Positions 26,236-35,641 of a DNA stretch of 51,277 bases are shown here, one piece after another. The position numbers and the translations under genes are program-made. The notes under the pieces are model-generated. The model had not been told where the DNA came from. It saw only the letters and a program-made list of their open reading frames with translations, and searched no databases. Numbering within the stretch: the first letter of the stretch is position 1; every line of letters begins with the position of its first letter. The DNA comes from an uncultured Woeseiaceae bacterium (GTDB lineage Bacteria; Pseudomonadota; Gammaproteobacteria; Steroidobacterales; Woeseiaceae): positions 1 to 51,277 of the forward strand of contig CALZMQ010000025.1 in the NCBI GenBank assembly GCA_945788625.1. Direction: 5' to 3'.

Positions 26236-27105
26236 CTAGGCGGCGGGAACGGGATTCGGTCGGCTTTCGAATTTAGCCAGCAGATCGGCGATTTCGTCAC
26301 GCATCTTTCGCCGGTCGATGATCATGTCGATTGCGCCGTGATCAAGCAGGAATTCGCTGCGCTGGAATCCCTCCGGCAGGCGCTCGCGCACCGTCTGCTC
26401 GATGACGCGCGGCCCCGCAAAACCGATCAACGCATTGGGCTCGGCGACGTTCACATCGCCGAGCATCGCGAGACTTGCGGACACACCACCTGTCGTGGGA
26501 TCGGTGAGCACGGAAACATAAGGAACGCCCCTGGCACCCAGGTCGGCGAGCGCCGCCGAGGTCTTGGCCATTTGCAGCAAGGAAAACAGTGCCTCCTGCA
26601 TCCTGGCGCCACCACTGGCCGCGAATGAGACCAGCGGCATGTTGTTGTCGCCTGCGTGCCGCGCCGCGCGGGCAAATCGCTCCCCGACAACCGAGCCCAT
26701 GGACCCGCCCATGAAGCCGAACTCGAAGGCGCAGGCGACGATGGGACGGCCCAGGAGCGTACCGGTGACAGAAACGAGCGCGTCTTTTTCGCCGGTTTTT
26801 TTCTGCGCCTGCGCGAGCCGGTCGCGATAGCGCTTGCTGTCACGGAACTTGAGCGGGTCTTCCGGTTCCAGCCGCGCGGAAATTTCTTCCTGCGAATCAG
26901 GATCGAGGAACATATCGAGGCGTCGTCGCGCACCAATGCGCATGTGGTGATCGCACTTGGGGCAGACCTGCAGATTGCGTTCCAACTCGTTGCGGTACAG
27001 CTGCGCATCGCACACCGGGCACTTGATCCACACGCCTTCCGGGACGGATTTCGTGCGCTTCTCCGTACTGATGCGTGACGGCATCAATTTTTCGAACCAA
27101 CTCAT
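26236..27105 (-). CDS. accD: Acetyl-CoA carboxylase carboxyltransferase subunit beta
   Basis: AccD is the beta half of the carboxyltransferase that makes malonyl-CoA for fatty acids. The 289-residue protein has the zinc ribbon [10 protein letters not shown]...VCPKCDHH (about 28-50, four Cys) and the crotonase-like core with [20 protein letters not shown] and [10 protein letters not shown]. Near its C terminus the [18 protein letters not shown] motif is intact. In Pseudomonas trpF (and trpBA) lies between truA and accD; here accD follows truA directly with 48 bases between. Confidence 0.97.
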   Translation of the reverse strand: MSWFEKLMPSRISTEKRTKSVPEGVWIKCPVCDAQLYRNELERNLQVCPKCDHHMRIGARRRLDMFLDPDSQEEISARLEPEDPLKFRDSKRYRDRLAQAQKKTGEKDALVSVTGTLLGRPIVACAFEFGFMGGSMGSVVGERFARAARHAGDNNMPLVSFAASGGARMQEALFSLLQMAKTSAALADLGARGVPYVSVLTDPTTGGVSASLAMLGDVNVAEPNALIGFAGPRVIEQTVRERLPEGFQRSEFLLDHGAIDMIIDRRKMRDEIADLLAKFESRPNPVPAA

Positions 27106-27153
27106 TCGATCATGATATCCATATCACGAATCAACAGCCAGCTTGCGGACTGT

Positions 27154-27921
27154 TCAGTAGCCAAGGGCGTCCGGGATGCCGAATGAAGACGGGTAGTCGA
27201 CCGACGTGAGAGTCAGCCCGTGCGAGGGCGCGGCGATACCTCCGGCTTTTCGATCCTTGCTCTCGAGCACCTGCGCGGCCCATTGCACGTCCTGTTCACC
27301 CAGCCCTATCGCCGCCAGCGTTCCCGTAATGTTGCGCACCATGTGTTGCAGGAAAGCGTTTGCTGTGACTTCGAGGGTCAACCAGTCACCGTCGCGATGC
27401 ACGGCGATCTTCGTGATCTCGCGAACCGCGGTCGAGGCCTGGCAGCCGGCAGCACGGAAAGCCGAGAAATCGTGCCGGCCGAGCAGCAATTGCGCAGCAT
27501 CGTTCATGCGGCCGGCATCGAGCGGTTGATACACCCACCAGGCACGATGCCGATACAACGCCGAGCGCTGCAGGCGATTCAGTATTCGGTAACGGTAACT
27601 GCGAGCGGTCGCGGAAAAGCGTGCGTGGAATTGCTCATCCACCGGCTGCGCCCAAGTGACGTTGATATCGTCCGGCAGGCTGCTATTGGCTCCCAGCAGC
27701 CAGCCGCGTCGGCTGCGTTTGCTGGAGGTGTCGAAATGCACGACCTGGCCCGTGGCATGCACACCCGTGTCCGTACGACCCGCGCAGATTACGTCGACAG
27801 CCTCGTTGGCTACCAGCGTGAGCGCTTCCTCGATCCGCTGTTGCACGCCGAGGCCGGTCTTCTGGCGCTGCCAGCCGTTGTATCCCGTGCCGTCGTATTC
27901 AATGCCGAGCGCGATGCGAAT
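27154..27921 (-). CDS. truA: tRNA pseudouridine38-40 synthase, apparently with a non-standard start codon
   Basis: TruA makes pseudouridine at positions 38-40 of the tRNA anticodon stem. The catalytic Asp is in CAGRTDTGVHATGQVVHFD, and RFSATARSYRYRI and FSAFRAAGCQ are typical. The first ATG/GTG/TTG in frame (27846, GTG) would remove the conserved opening RIALGIEYDGTGYNGWQRQ, which is present in frame from 27918. Between the fimV stop (TAG, 27979-27981, same frame) and this motif there is no ATG, GTG or TTG. I therefore place the start at an ATT at 27921, with GGACGG eight bases upstream; ATT at 27924 or ATC at 27927 are alternatives. AUU starts are very rare (infC is the known case). Confidence 0.85.
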   Translation of the reverse strand: MRIALGIEYDGTGYNGWQRQKTGLGVQQRIEEALTLVANEAVDVICAGRTDTGVHATGQVVHFDTSSKRSRRGWLLGANSSLPDDINVTWAQPVDEQFHARFSATARSYRYRILNRLQRSALYRHRAWWVYQPLDAGRMNDAAQLLLGRHDFSAFRAAGCQASTAVREITKIAVHRDGDWLTLEVTANAFLQHMVRNITGTLAAIGLGEQDVQWAAQVLESKDRKAGGIAAPSHGLTLTSVDYPSSFGIPDALGY

Positions 27922-27978
27922 AATGATACCCGTCCAGGCAATACCTTCCGGTTCAGGGCGAACCGGACAGGTGTCCGT

Positions 27979-30900
27979 CTAGCTGGGCAGGGAATCGAGC
28001 AGCTGCTGTGCCTGTTGCCTCTGGCTCTCGTCGCCCTCGTCGAGCACTTCTTCGAGAATGCTGCGTGCGCCGGCAGGATCGCCCATGTCGACGTAGGCGC
28101 GCGCGAGATCGAGCTTGGTGCCGACCTCGGTCATCGTGCGAGCCTCGTGCAGGTCGTCGCTCATCTCCTCCGGCCCGAGAGCCATCGTCGGGACCTCCGC
28201 GGTCTCATCCGAGAGCGGCGGGCGCGGCTGTTCAACGGTCGCATCGTCACGCAGCTGTTCCACGGTATCGCCCACTTCACTGACCTTGAGCGCCGCCGTC
28301 AGATCGTCGAGATCGAGGTCGACATCGGTTTCAGCCACAGCCGGCATTTCGCCGGTCTCCTCGAGGTTCGAGTCGCCGGTGAACGCGTCGGGTGGCAATG
28401 CTTCGGTCTTGGCGAAGTCGAAGTCGCCATCGTCATCCATCGGCGCAAGCATCGTTGCGTCCTCGTCCCCGAGGATTGCATCGACGTCCGCCGCCGTCTC
28501 GACGGCCATGTCGTCGCTCAGAACTTGCGTGTGTCCCGTGGCGTCGAGAAGGCTGTCGTCGATACCGACATCCGTTTGTTCCTCGCCCTGCACATCGAGC
28601 ATCGGGCTCCGGCCTGTCTCATCGGGTGCGAGACGCATTTCGCCGGTTGCATCCAGCTCGTCAACCAGCGCGTCCAGATCGAGGCTTTCACGGACACCCG
28701 TTGAGTCCATGTCGATCTCCGGGTTCTTTCCCGTGACCGCGCCGGTGTCCTCGAATATCGCATTCAGGCCTGTGTCCGAGAGCGTCTCATTGGTACCTGT
28801 TGCATCGAGGTCGTCCAGGGAAGCGAGTTCCGTTTCCGCGAGGCTGTCGACATCGAGATCGAGGTCGAGGTCGTCCAGGTTTATTTCCGCCGTCGAGCCG
28901 GCATCTGATGGGGCTTCGGGCTGCGGCTGTTCGGCCGAATCATCGATGGACGGCAATTCGGACGTCCCGTCGAGATCCTCCAGCGGCTGCTCGATGGTGG
29001 GCGTTTCGACCGTGCTGTCCGACGCCGGCATTTCTAGCGTCTTGCTTGTATCCGATGATTCGAGCGTCGGGCTCTCGGCCGTCGGCTCCAGGCTGACGTC
29101 GACGGAGTCCGACGTCGCGGTTTCGTCGAAGAGAAAGTCCATGCCCTCGTCGGCTTCACCGGTTTCCGCACCGAGATCGATAATATCGGCGGCCGCGGCT
29201 TCGTCGCTGCCGAATTCCATGTCCAGCGCACCGCCGTCGCCCATATCGGCTTCGAATGACAGGTCCACCGCCTTCGTCGCGGCAGCAACACCGGCGCCGG
29301 CGAACAAGGCGTGATCGGCCGCGATTTGCTGACCCATGATGACGATCTTGTCCCATTCAGGGCTTTCCCCCTCACCGACTGACGTCTTCAGGTTATTCGC
29401 CGCGTCGACAAAGGCGTCGCGATTGCCCCAGACGAAGTAGATTTCGCACAGTTTCGACATCAGTGCGCGGTCGGTCGGATCGGACTCGAGCGCACCGTTG
29501 ATCAGGTCGGCCGCCTGGTCGTAGAGACCATACGCCATGTGAAAATCGGCTTCGGCGATCGGGTCTGTCTGGTCGAGATTGACGGCTGTTTCGCTGCTGA
29601 AGGTGTCTTCGAGAGAACCGAACGATCCGGTATCCTCGGCCGCTTCGTCCGCCTCGGCTGCTATATCGGGCGCCGGCACCTCGGCCGTGACGTCCGCCGC
29701 GGGACGCAGCGCGGAGTCCTGTTCCACGACGACAATAGCGTCGTCCTCCGACACCGGCGCGCGCAGGGTCTCGGTGGACGTCATCGTACCCGCATCGAGA
29801 TCGTCGGCGTCGAGTGCTTCCCACGGTGCCGCGTCTTCGAGTTCGTCACCACTCCGCCGCATCAGCCAGAACAACAGGCCGACGACGACCACCAGTGCAC
29901 CGACAATGACCGTCCAGAACGTTTTCAGGATATCGAGTATGCGGTCTACGAGTCCGGGCTCGGCCGATGGCGCGGAAGTAACGACTGGCGGTACGTCGGC
30001 ATCGGCCGTATCGACGGCGGCGGTATCGTCATCGGCGGCCATCGCATCATCGTCGACTGCGGCGTCATCGGCAGTAACGTCGGCGAGATCGGGGAACAGG
30101 TCATCGACGCTGGGCTCCTCAGCAACGCCTTCGATATCCGCCATCCCGTCGTCGTCGGCATCCATGTCGGCGTCGTCAACGAATGGTTCAACGTAGCTGT
30201 CGTCGACCGGTGGCTCGTAAACTTCGCCGCGAATGTTCGCCAGTTCCTGCCGCAGCGTGGCCAGTTCGTTATCGCGAATCTCAATCAGCGACGGCTGGTC
30301 GGGGACCTCAGCTGCTTCCAGTTCGGCAATGCGATTGGCGACCTCCTGTTCGCGAGTCACCGGCTCGGGTGCGTCCAGGTCGTCGTCGTATGCGACGCCG
30401 GCCGGTTCTTCATCGGGCGGCACCAGTGTCAGGCTGGGTCTCGTCTCAGCGACCGGGGCGGAGTAATCGGCGCCCCAGGCCGCGTGCTGGCGTTGCACTT
30501 CACTGAGCGCATCGCCACGACTGATCTGGAATACCTCGTCGGCGCTCGGCAGACGCAGCGCTGCGCCTTCGCGCAGGAAATTGATGTTGCCACCGAACGC
30601 ACCTGGATTGGCTTCGTATATCGCCAGCATCGTCTGGTTCATTGTCAGGCGGGTGTCGGGACGCATGCGACTCGCGATGCCCCACAACGATTCGCCGCGC
30701 TGCACGACATAGTCGCCGCCACTTCGTGTGTCGTACGGTGTCGTGTCGGCAGGTGTGGGCTGCGTCGGGCGCGAGGGTTGCGGCGCTGGTCGCGGTTGCG
30801 CAACCGGTGCCGTTGTCTGTGGCTGCGGCGCCGGCTGTTGCCGCTCGATGCGGCCGCTGTCGGCCGGCCTTGTGCGAGCCGGCGCAGTCACGGCGGGCGC

Positions 30901-31317
30901 TTGTTGTGCGGCCGGGGGCGCATACGTCGGCGGATCCAGCAATACCGTGTATTCACGCAGCAAACGGCCACTGGACCAGCTCGCTTCCACGAGAAAGGTC
31001 AGGAACGGCTCGGTAATCGGGGCGCGCGAGCGCAACTGCACGATCGTGCCGGAAGCGCCATCGCTGACGACGTTGAATTCTATTTCCTGGAGAAAGAACG
31101 GGCGGTCTATGCCGTAGCGAGCGAAGGTGTCGGAAGACGCCAGCGCGACGTTCAGGTTCGCCAGTTCGTCCGACGAGGCCGACAGTAATTCGATTTCCGC
31201 GCGCAGCGGTTCGTTGAGTGCCGAATCCAGCCGTATGTCGCCCAGTCCGATGGCCCAGACCTCGCTCGAAAGCAAAAGGACAAGCGCAAGCGAGATACGA
31301 GTAAGACTTCGCGACAT
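27979..31317 (-). CDS. fimV: Pilus assembly protein FimV
   Basis: FimV is an inner-membrane, peptidoglycan-binding hub for type IV pilus assembly and polar organisation. The 1112-residue protein has a signal peptide (MSRSLTRISLALVLLLSSEVWA), the FimV N-terminal domain (GLGDIRLDSALNEPLRAEIE), a Pro/Gln linker, a LysM domain (YVVQRGESLWGIASRM), one membrane segment (TFWTVIVGALVVVVGLLFWL), a very long acidic region rich in Asp, Glu and Thr with repeats of the type DxTGxxxxL, and the C-terminal TPR-like FimV domain (KLDLARAYVDMGDPAGARSI). The start at 31317 has GGAG nine bases upstream. The place between asd and truA is as in Pseudomonas. Confidence 0.93.
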   Translation of the reverse strand: MSRSLTRISLALVLLLSSEVWAIGLGDIRLDSALNEPLRAEIELLSASSDELANLNVALASSDTFARYGIDRPFFLQEIEFNVVSDGASGTIVQLRSRAPITEPFLTFLVEASWSSGRLLREYTVLLDPPTYAPPAAQQAPAVTAPARTRPADSGRIERQQPAPQPQTTAPVAQPRPAPQPSRPTQPTPADTTPYDTRSGGDYVVQRGESLWGIASRMRPDTRLTMNQTMLAIYEANPGAFGGNINFLREGAALRLPSADEVFQISRGDALSEVQRQHAAWGADYSAPVAETRPSLTLVPPDEEPAGVAYDDDLDAPEPVTREQEVANRIAELEAAEVPDQPSLIEIRDNELATLRQELANIRGEVYEPPVDDSYVEPFVDDADMDADDDGMADIEGVAEEPSVDDLFPDLADVTADDAAVDDDAMAADDDTAAVDTADADVPPVVTSAPSAEPGLVDRILDILKTFWTVIVGALVVVVGLLFWLMRRSGDELEDAAPWEALDADDLDAGTMTSTETLRAPVSEDDAIVVVEQDSALRPAADVTAEVPAPDIAAEADEAAEDTGSFGSLEDTFSSETAVNLDQTDPIAEADFHMAYGLYDQAADLINGALESDPTDRALMSKLCEIYFVWGNRDAFVDAANNLKTSVGEGESPEWDKIVIMGQQIAADHALFAGAGVAAATKAVDLSFEADMGDGGALDMEFGSDEAAAADIIDLGAETGEADEGMDFLFDETATSDSVDVSLEPTAESPTLESSDTSKTLEMPASDSTVETPTIEQPLEDLDGTSELPSIDDSAEQPQPEAPSDAGSTAEINLDDLDLDLDVDSLAETELASLDDLDATGTNETLSDTGLNAIFEDTGAVTGKNPEIDMDSTGVRESLDLDALVDELDATGEMRLAPDETGRSPMLDVQGEEQTDVGIDDSLLDATGHTQVLSDDMAVETAADVDAILGDEDATMLAPMDDDGDFDFAKTEALPPDAFTGDSNLEETGEMPAVAETDVDLDLDDLTAALKVSEVGDTVEQLRDDATVEQPRPPLSDETAEVPTMALGPEEMSDDLHEARTMTEVGTKLDLARAYVDMGDPAGARSILEEVLDEGDESQRQQAQQLLDSLPS

Positions 31318-31338
31318 AATGTAATTCTCCAAACCCCC

Positions 31339-31370
31339 AAAAGCCCCTACTGACGCCATTCAGTCGGGGC
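31339..31370 (-). terminator. Terminator of asd
   Basis: On the minus strand GCCCCGACTGA and TCAGTAGGGGC form a stem with one mismatch around a six-base loop, followed by UUUU (31342-31339). It lies about 50 bases after the asd stop and just before the fimV start. The U-run is short, so some read-through into fimV is likely. Confidence 0.6.
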
Positions 31371-31418
31371 CGATTCACAGCAGGCGATTAGCCCTGCCAC
31401 ACGCCTGCGAACTATAGC

Positions 31419-32441
31419 CTAAAGATAGTTTTTTGCCAATATTTCAGCAATTTGGACGCTATTTAGAGCCGCGCCCTTACGTATGTTATCGGCCACGACC
31501 CACAAGTCTAAACCCCGCGGATGAGAGATATCCTCGCGAATTCGGCCGACAAAAACCGGGTCCGCCCCCGACGCATTGCTCACGGCCGTCGGATATTGCC
31601 CTGTTTCGACGCCGTCGAGGACCTCGATACCGGGCGAATTCGCCAGCAATTCCAGGGCCGCTTCCGCCGTCAACTTCTCTCGCGTTTCAATGTGCACGGC
31701 CTCGGAATGCCCGAAAAACGCCGGGATTCGGACGGCTGTCGGGTTGACCATGATGTCGTCGTCGCCCAGGATCTTGCGGGTCTCCCACACCATTTTCATC
31801 TCCTCGCGGGTGTAGCGATTATCGAGGAACGTATCGATGTGCGGCACGGCGTTGAAGGCGATTTGCCGGGCATCCCCCTTCATCTCCAGCGGCCGGCCGT
31901 TCAACAGGTTCGTGGTCTGACGAACCAACTCTTCGACCGCGCTGCGTCCCGCGCCCGATACCGCCTGGTAGGTGCAGACATTGATACGCTCGATGCCGAC
32001 GGCGTCGTATATGGGCTTGAGCGCCACGAGCATCTGGATCGTCGAACAGTTCGGGTTGGCGATGATGCCGCGCGCCGTATAGTCAGCTATGGCCGCGGCG
32101 TTGACTTCCGGCACCACCAGCGGAATGTCGTCGTCGCGGCGAAAGTACGACGTGTTGTCAACGACGACGCAGCCGGCCGCCGCGGCTTTCGGTGCGAACT
32201 CGGCGGATACCGATCCACCCGCCGAAAACAGGCCTATCGCAGCCTTGGAGAAATCGAATTCCGCGAGGTTCTCGACCGTGAGTTCGCGACGGCCGAACGC
32301 CACGGTCTTGCCCACCGAGCGTTCGCTGGCCAGGGCGTAAACGGTGCCAACGGGAAAATTCCTTTCGCTCAGAATTTCGAGCATCGATTCGCCGACGACG
32401 CCCGTGGCGCCGACGACGGCTATATCAAATTGGTCAGACAT
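31419..32441 (-). CDS. asd: Aspartate-semialdehyde dehydrogenase
   Basis: Asd reduces aspartyl phosphate to the semialdehyde, the branch point to lysine, diaminopimelate, methionine and threonine. The 340-residue protein has the NADP loop VVGATGVVGESMLEIL at residue 9, the active-site cysteine in IANPNCSTIQ, and QAVSGAGRSAVEEL. It belongs to the shorter Asd type found in Pseudomonas (asd2-like) rather than the E. coli form. It stands between aroC and fimV on the same strand. Confidence 0.97.
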   Translation of the reverse strand: MSDQFDIAVVGATGVVGESMLEILSERNFPVGTVYALASERSVGKTVAFGRRELTVENLAEFDFSKAAIGLFSAGGSVSAEFAPKAAAAGCVVVDNTSYFRRDDDIPLVVPEVNAAAIADYTARGIIANPNCSTIQMLVALKPIYDAVGIERINVCTYQAVSGAGRSAVEELVRQTTNLLNGRPLEMKGDARQIAFNAVPHIDTFLDNRYTREEMKMVWETRKILGDDDIMVNPTAVRIPAFFGHSEAVHIETREKLTAEAALELLANSPGIEVLDGVETGQYPTAVSNASGADPVFVGRIREDISHPRGLDLWVVADNIRKGAALNSVQIAEILAKNYL

Positions 32442-32474
32442 TCTTAGAGGAGTCCTTGCGGCCGATAAGCGCGC

Positions 32475-33560
32475 CTACAGTGTGGGTGTTTCCGATTCGA
32501 CGTCGGCGTTTTGTGCGCGATTGCGCAGGTAGTGATCCATCAGCACCAGCGCAACCATCGCCTCGGCGATCGGTGTGGCCCTGAGGCCGACGCAGGGGTC
32601 ATGGCGGCCCTTGGTCACGATCTCGGTCTCTTTACCCGACTTGTCGATGGTCTTGCCCGGCACGGAGATACTGGAGGTCGGTTTGAGGGCAATACTCGCC
32701 AGCACGTCCTGTCCTGACGATATCCCACCGAGCGTGCCGCCTGCGTCGTTCTTGCTGAACCCGGAAGTACTCATTTCGTCGCGGTGTTCGCTGCCGCGCT
32801 GCGTTACCGCGGCAAACCCGGCGCCCAGTTCGACACCCTTGACGGCATTGATGCTCATCAGTCCGTGCGCGAGGTCCGCCTCGAGCTTGTCGAAGACGGG
32901 CTCACCCAGGCCCGGCGGGACGCCCGTGGCGAGCACACTGATTTTCGCGCCGATCGAATCTCCCTGTTCACGGAGATCGTCCATGAATGCTTCGAGTTCT
33001 TCGATGCGATCCGGGTCCGCACAGAAGAACGGGTTGTCGTCGACCGCGGACATGTCCTTGCCGGCAAGTTCCAGCGGGCCGAGTTGCGCGACGTAACCGT
33101 GCACGCCGACGCCCAAACGTTCCTTGAGGAACTTCCGCGCTATCGCGCCGGCGGCAACCCGCATCGTGGTCTCGCGAGCCGACGATCGACCGCCGCCCCG
33201 GTAGTCGCGAATACCGTATTTCTGCTGATAGCTGTAATCCGCGTGACCCGGACGGAACTTGTCCTTGATGTCGCCGTAATCCCTGGAACGCTGATCGGTA
33301 TTCTCGACGATCAACGCGATGGGCGTACCGGTGGTCTTGCCTTCGAAAACACCGGACAGGATTTTCACCTGGTCGGGTTCGTTGCGCTGTGTCGTATGCC
33401 GGCTGCGCCCGGGCCTGCGACGATCCAGGTCCACCTGGATGTCGGCTTCGGACAATTCCATGCCCGGCGGACAACCGTCCACGATACAGCCGATCGCTAT
33501 CCCGTGACTCTCACCGAAAGTCGTTACGACGAACGACCTGCCAAAACTGTTGCCGGACAC
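32475..33560 (-). CDS. aroC: Chorismate synthase
   Basis: AroC makes chorismate from EPSP with reduced FMN, the last step of the shikimate path. The 361-residue protein shows all three family signatures: [18 protein letters not shown] at the start, [20 protein letters not shown] with the following RSSARET, and [17 protein letters not shown] near the end. The length equals E. coli AroC (361). The order prmB-aroC on one strand is widespread in gammaproteobacteria; the spacing here is 36 bases, and asd follows after 33. Confidence 0.98.
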   Translation of the reverse strand: MSGNSFGRSFVVTTFGESHGIAIGCIVDGCPPGMELSEADIQVDLDRRRPGRSRHTTQRNEPDQVKILSGVFEGKTTGTPIALIVENTDQRSRDYGDIKDKFRPGHADYSYQQKYGIRDYRGGGRSSARETTMRVAAGAIARKFLKERLGVGVHGYVAQLGPLELAGKDMSAVDDNPFFCADPDRIEELEAFMDDLREQGDSIGAKISVLATGVPPGLGEPVFDKLEADLAHGLMSINAVKGVELGAGFAAVTQRGSEHRDEMSTSGFSKNDAGGTLGGISSGQDVLASIALKPTSSISVPGKTIDKSGKETEIVTKGRHDPCVGLRATPIAEAMVALVLMDHYLRNRAQNADVESETPTL

Positions 33561-33596
33561 TGTATTGACCTTTCCCTTGTTTCAGACCATGAACGA

Positions 33597-34499
33597 TCAG
33601 GCTGCGAGCCCGGCGAGGGCCTGCTTCGTCAACAGGAACACTCCCTCGCCACCGTACTCGAACTCGAGCCAGACGAAACCGGCTTCCGGATAAGCCCGCT
33701 CCAGCGCCGCCTGGCTATTGCCGACTTCACACACGAGTATTCCACTGTCCGACAAGAATCGCGAGGCATCTTGCAGAATCCTGCGTACTGATTCCAGGCC
33801 GTCTCTACCGGCCACGAGCCCGAGCGCCGGCTCATGCCGGAATTCGTCGGGCATCTCGTCTATGTCCTTCTGATCGACGTACGGCGGGTTGCTGACTATC
33901 AGCTCGTATTGCCTGTCTCCGATTTCGCTGAAGAAATCAGACCGTAGCGGTTGCACGCGGCCCGTCATGCCGTGACGCTGAACGTTGATTGCCGCGACCG
34001 CAAGCGCGTCGTCGGACACATCGACGGCGTCGACATGCGCGTCCGGAAACGCCGCGGCCAGCGCGATCGCGATACACCCGCTGCCAGTGCCGAGATCGAG
34101 CGCATTCTTCACCGCCGAGGCCTCGATCCATGGTTCGAAGCGCTGATGGATGAGTTCTGCGATCGGCGATCGGGGCACCAGTACACGTTCGTCGACATAA
34201 AACTCGAGCCCCGCGAACCAGGCCTGGTTGACGAGATAGGCGACCGGCACGCGTTCCCGAATTCGGCGTTCCGCCAGCGCCAGCACTTCCGATGCCTGTG
34301 CGCCGGTCACCGGCATCGCGTAGGCGCCCCGTGCATCCTCATGCGAGAAACCGAGCGTCGCGAATACCAGCCAGGCGGCCTCGTCCAGCGCATTGTCGGT
34401 GCCGTGCCCGTAGCTCAGCCCGGCGCTTTCAAAGCGACCTGCAAGATCGCAAATGAGCTCCTCGACGGATATTGGCGGGTGGGTGGACGGCTGGGTCAT
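33597..34499 (-). CDS. prmB: Ribosomal protein L3 N5-glutamine methyltransferase
   Basis: PrmB methylates a glutamine of ribosomal protein L3 with S-adenosylmethionine. The 300-residue protein has an N-terminal helical domain, the PrmB-specific [10 protein letters not shown] (HemK/PrmC has another sequence here), motif [16 protein letters not shown] and the glutamine-binding NPPYVD. Its position next to aroC agrees with E. coli. It is divergent from the sco1 gene 108 bases away. Confidence 0.95.
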   Translation of the reverse strand: MTQPSTHPPISVEELICDLAGRFESAGLSYGHGTDNALDEAAWLVFATLGFSHEDARGAYAMPVTGAQASEVLALAERRIRERVPVAYLVNQAWFAGLEFYVDERVLVPRSPIAELIHQRFEPWIEASAVKNALDLGTGSGCIAIALAAAFPDAHVDAVDVSDDALAVAAINVQRHGMTGRVQPLRSDFFSEIGDRQYELIVSNPPYVDQKDIDEMPDEFRHEPALGLVAGRDGLESVRRILQDASRFLSDSGILVCEVGNSQAALERAYPEAGFVWLEFEYGGEGVFLLTKQALAGLAA

Positions 34500-34607
34500 G
34501 GCGAATTAGGGAAGGAAAGTGGTTTGCGTCGGCGAATCTATCACGCTCACCGTGCAACTGCCTGTAGAATTGCCGCCTCGGAAGTCGACTGGCTTTTAAC
34601 TTACATC

Positions 34608-35219
34608 ATGGGACCGAAAAATTTCTTCATCGCGATCGTCGTCGCCACTGCGCTTGCTGCCGGCATTTTCACTGCTGTGCGCCTGAACCAACCTGCCGAA
34701 CTCGAGGCCGCATTCGCGCTGCCGGCGCCGACACCGCTGCCAGAGTTCTCCTTGCTCGACCAGTTCGGCAACGTCGTCACCCGCGATACCTTCACGGGGC
34801 AGTGGGACCTGGTTTTCTTCGGGTTCACGCATTGCCCGGACATTTGTCCTGCAACCCTGCAGATTCTCGCCCAGGTCAAACAACAGCTGGCCGGTGCGGA
34901 CCAGGAGCCGCCGCCACGCATAGTGCTGGTGAGCGTCGACCCTGAGCGGGACACGCCCGAACAAATAGGCCGGTACGTCGCCTATTTCGGCGATGGCAAC
35001 CTGGGGGTAACCGGCAGCCTCGATGAACTGAAGAAGTTGACGTCGGCGCTCGGAATCTACTTCGAGAAGCGACCCGGTGAGGCCGACAATTACAGCGTCG
35101 ACCACTCGGCCGCGGTCCTGGTCATCGATCCCGACGGCGGATTCAGCGCCTTGTTCAGCGCCCCGCACGTCGTCGCGGAGTACACGCACGACCTGCCGAT
35201 TCTCATGGCGGCACGCTGA
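34608..35219 (+). CDS. SCO1/SenC family copper protein
   Basis: SCO proteins bring copper to the CuA site of cytochrome oxidase or reduce its cysteines. The 203-residue product has one N-terminal anchor (about 5-22), a thioredoxin-like fold, the copper motif CPDICP (CxxxC) and the distal His in VDHSAAVLV. I start at ATG 34608 (MGPKNFFIAIVV); the longer open frame upstream is antisense to prmB and is not real. Its stop overlaps the start of the next gene, a PCu(A)C copper chaperone, by one base, so the two copper proteins are made together. Confidence 0.93.
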   Translation: MGPKNFFIAIVVATALAAGIFTAVRLNQPAELEAAFALPAPTPLPEFSLLDQFGNVVTRDTFTGQWDLVFFGFTHCPDICPATLQILAQVKQQLAGADQEPPPRIVLVSVDPERDTPEQIGRYVAYFGDGNLGVTGSLDELKKLTSALGIYFEKRPGEADNYSVDHSAAVLVIDPDGGFSALFSAPHVVAEYTHDLPILMAAR

Positions 35220-35641
35220 TGCGAATGGTTCTTACAGTGTGCACACTGCTGCTGGTGTCCTGCGGCGAAGAACCGCAAGCGCCGCTCGCCGCGACTGACG
35301 TGGTTTTCATCAAGCCGTTGCCCGGTATGAATATGGGTGCCGCGTACATGTCACTCGCGAATAACACGGACCGCGCGATCAGCATCGCGCGCATATCGAG
35401 CCCGCAGTTCCGCTCCGTGGAACTGCACGAAACTACGATAGAAGACGGCGTTGCGCGCATGCGCGCGGTGCCGCAGCTGACGATCCCGGCGGGCGAGACG
35501 GTTGTGCTGCAACGCGGTGGCAAACACCTGATGCTCATGCGCCCGACCATTCCTGCCAACGCCGTAACGCTCGAGTTTTACAGTGACGACACGCTGATCC
35601 TCATCGTCGACTCGGCTGCGCAAAGCAGCGGCGAGCAATGA
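35219..35641 (+). CDS. Periplasmic copper chaperone PCu(A)C
   Basis: PCu(A)C delivers Cu(I) to the CuA centre of terminal oxidases together with Sco. The 140-residue protein has a short signal with a lipobox-like end (LLLVSC, Cys14), so it may be a lipoprotein. The copper ligands follow the family pattern: Met in GMNMGAAYM, His in VELHETTI, Met in RMRAV and the HLMLM motif near residue 103. It overlaps sco1 by one base (TGATG) and psd by four bases. Confidence 0.92.
   Translation: MRMVLTVCTLLLVSCGEEPQAPLAATDVVFIKPLPGMNMGAAYMSLANNTDRAISIARISSPQFRSVELHETTIEDGVARMRAVPQLTIPAGETVVLQRGGKHLMLMRPTIPANAVTLEFYSDDTLILIVDSAAQSSGEQ

Noticed and set aside
27979..27981. FimV-TruA fusion by stop-codon read-through
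   Set aside because: The frames are the same, but a 1,300-residue fusion of a pilus protein with a tRNA enzyme is unlikely and no read-through context is visible; a rare start codon is simpler.
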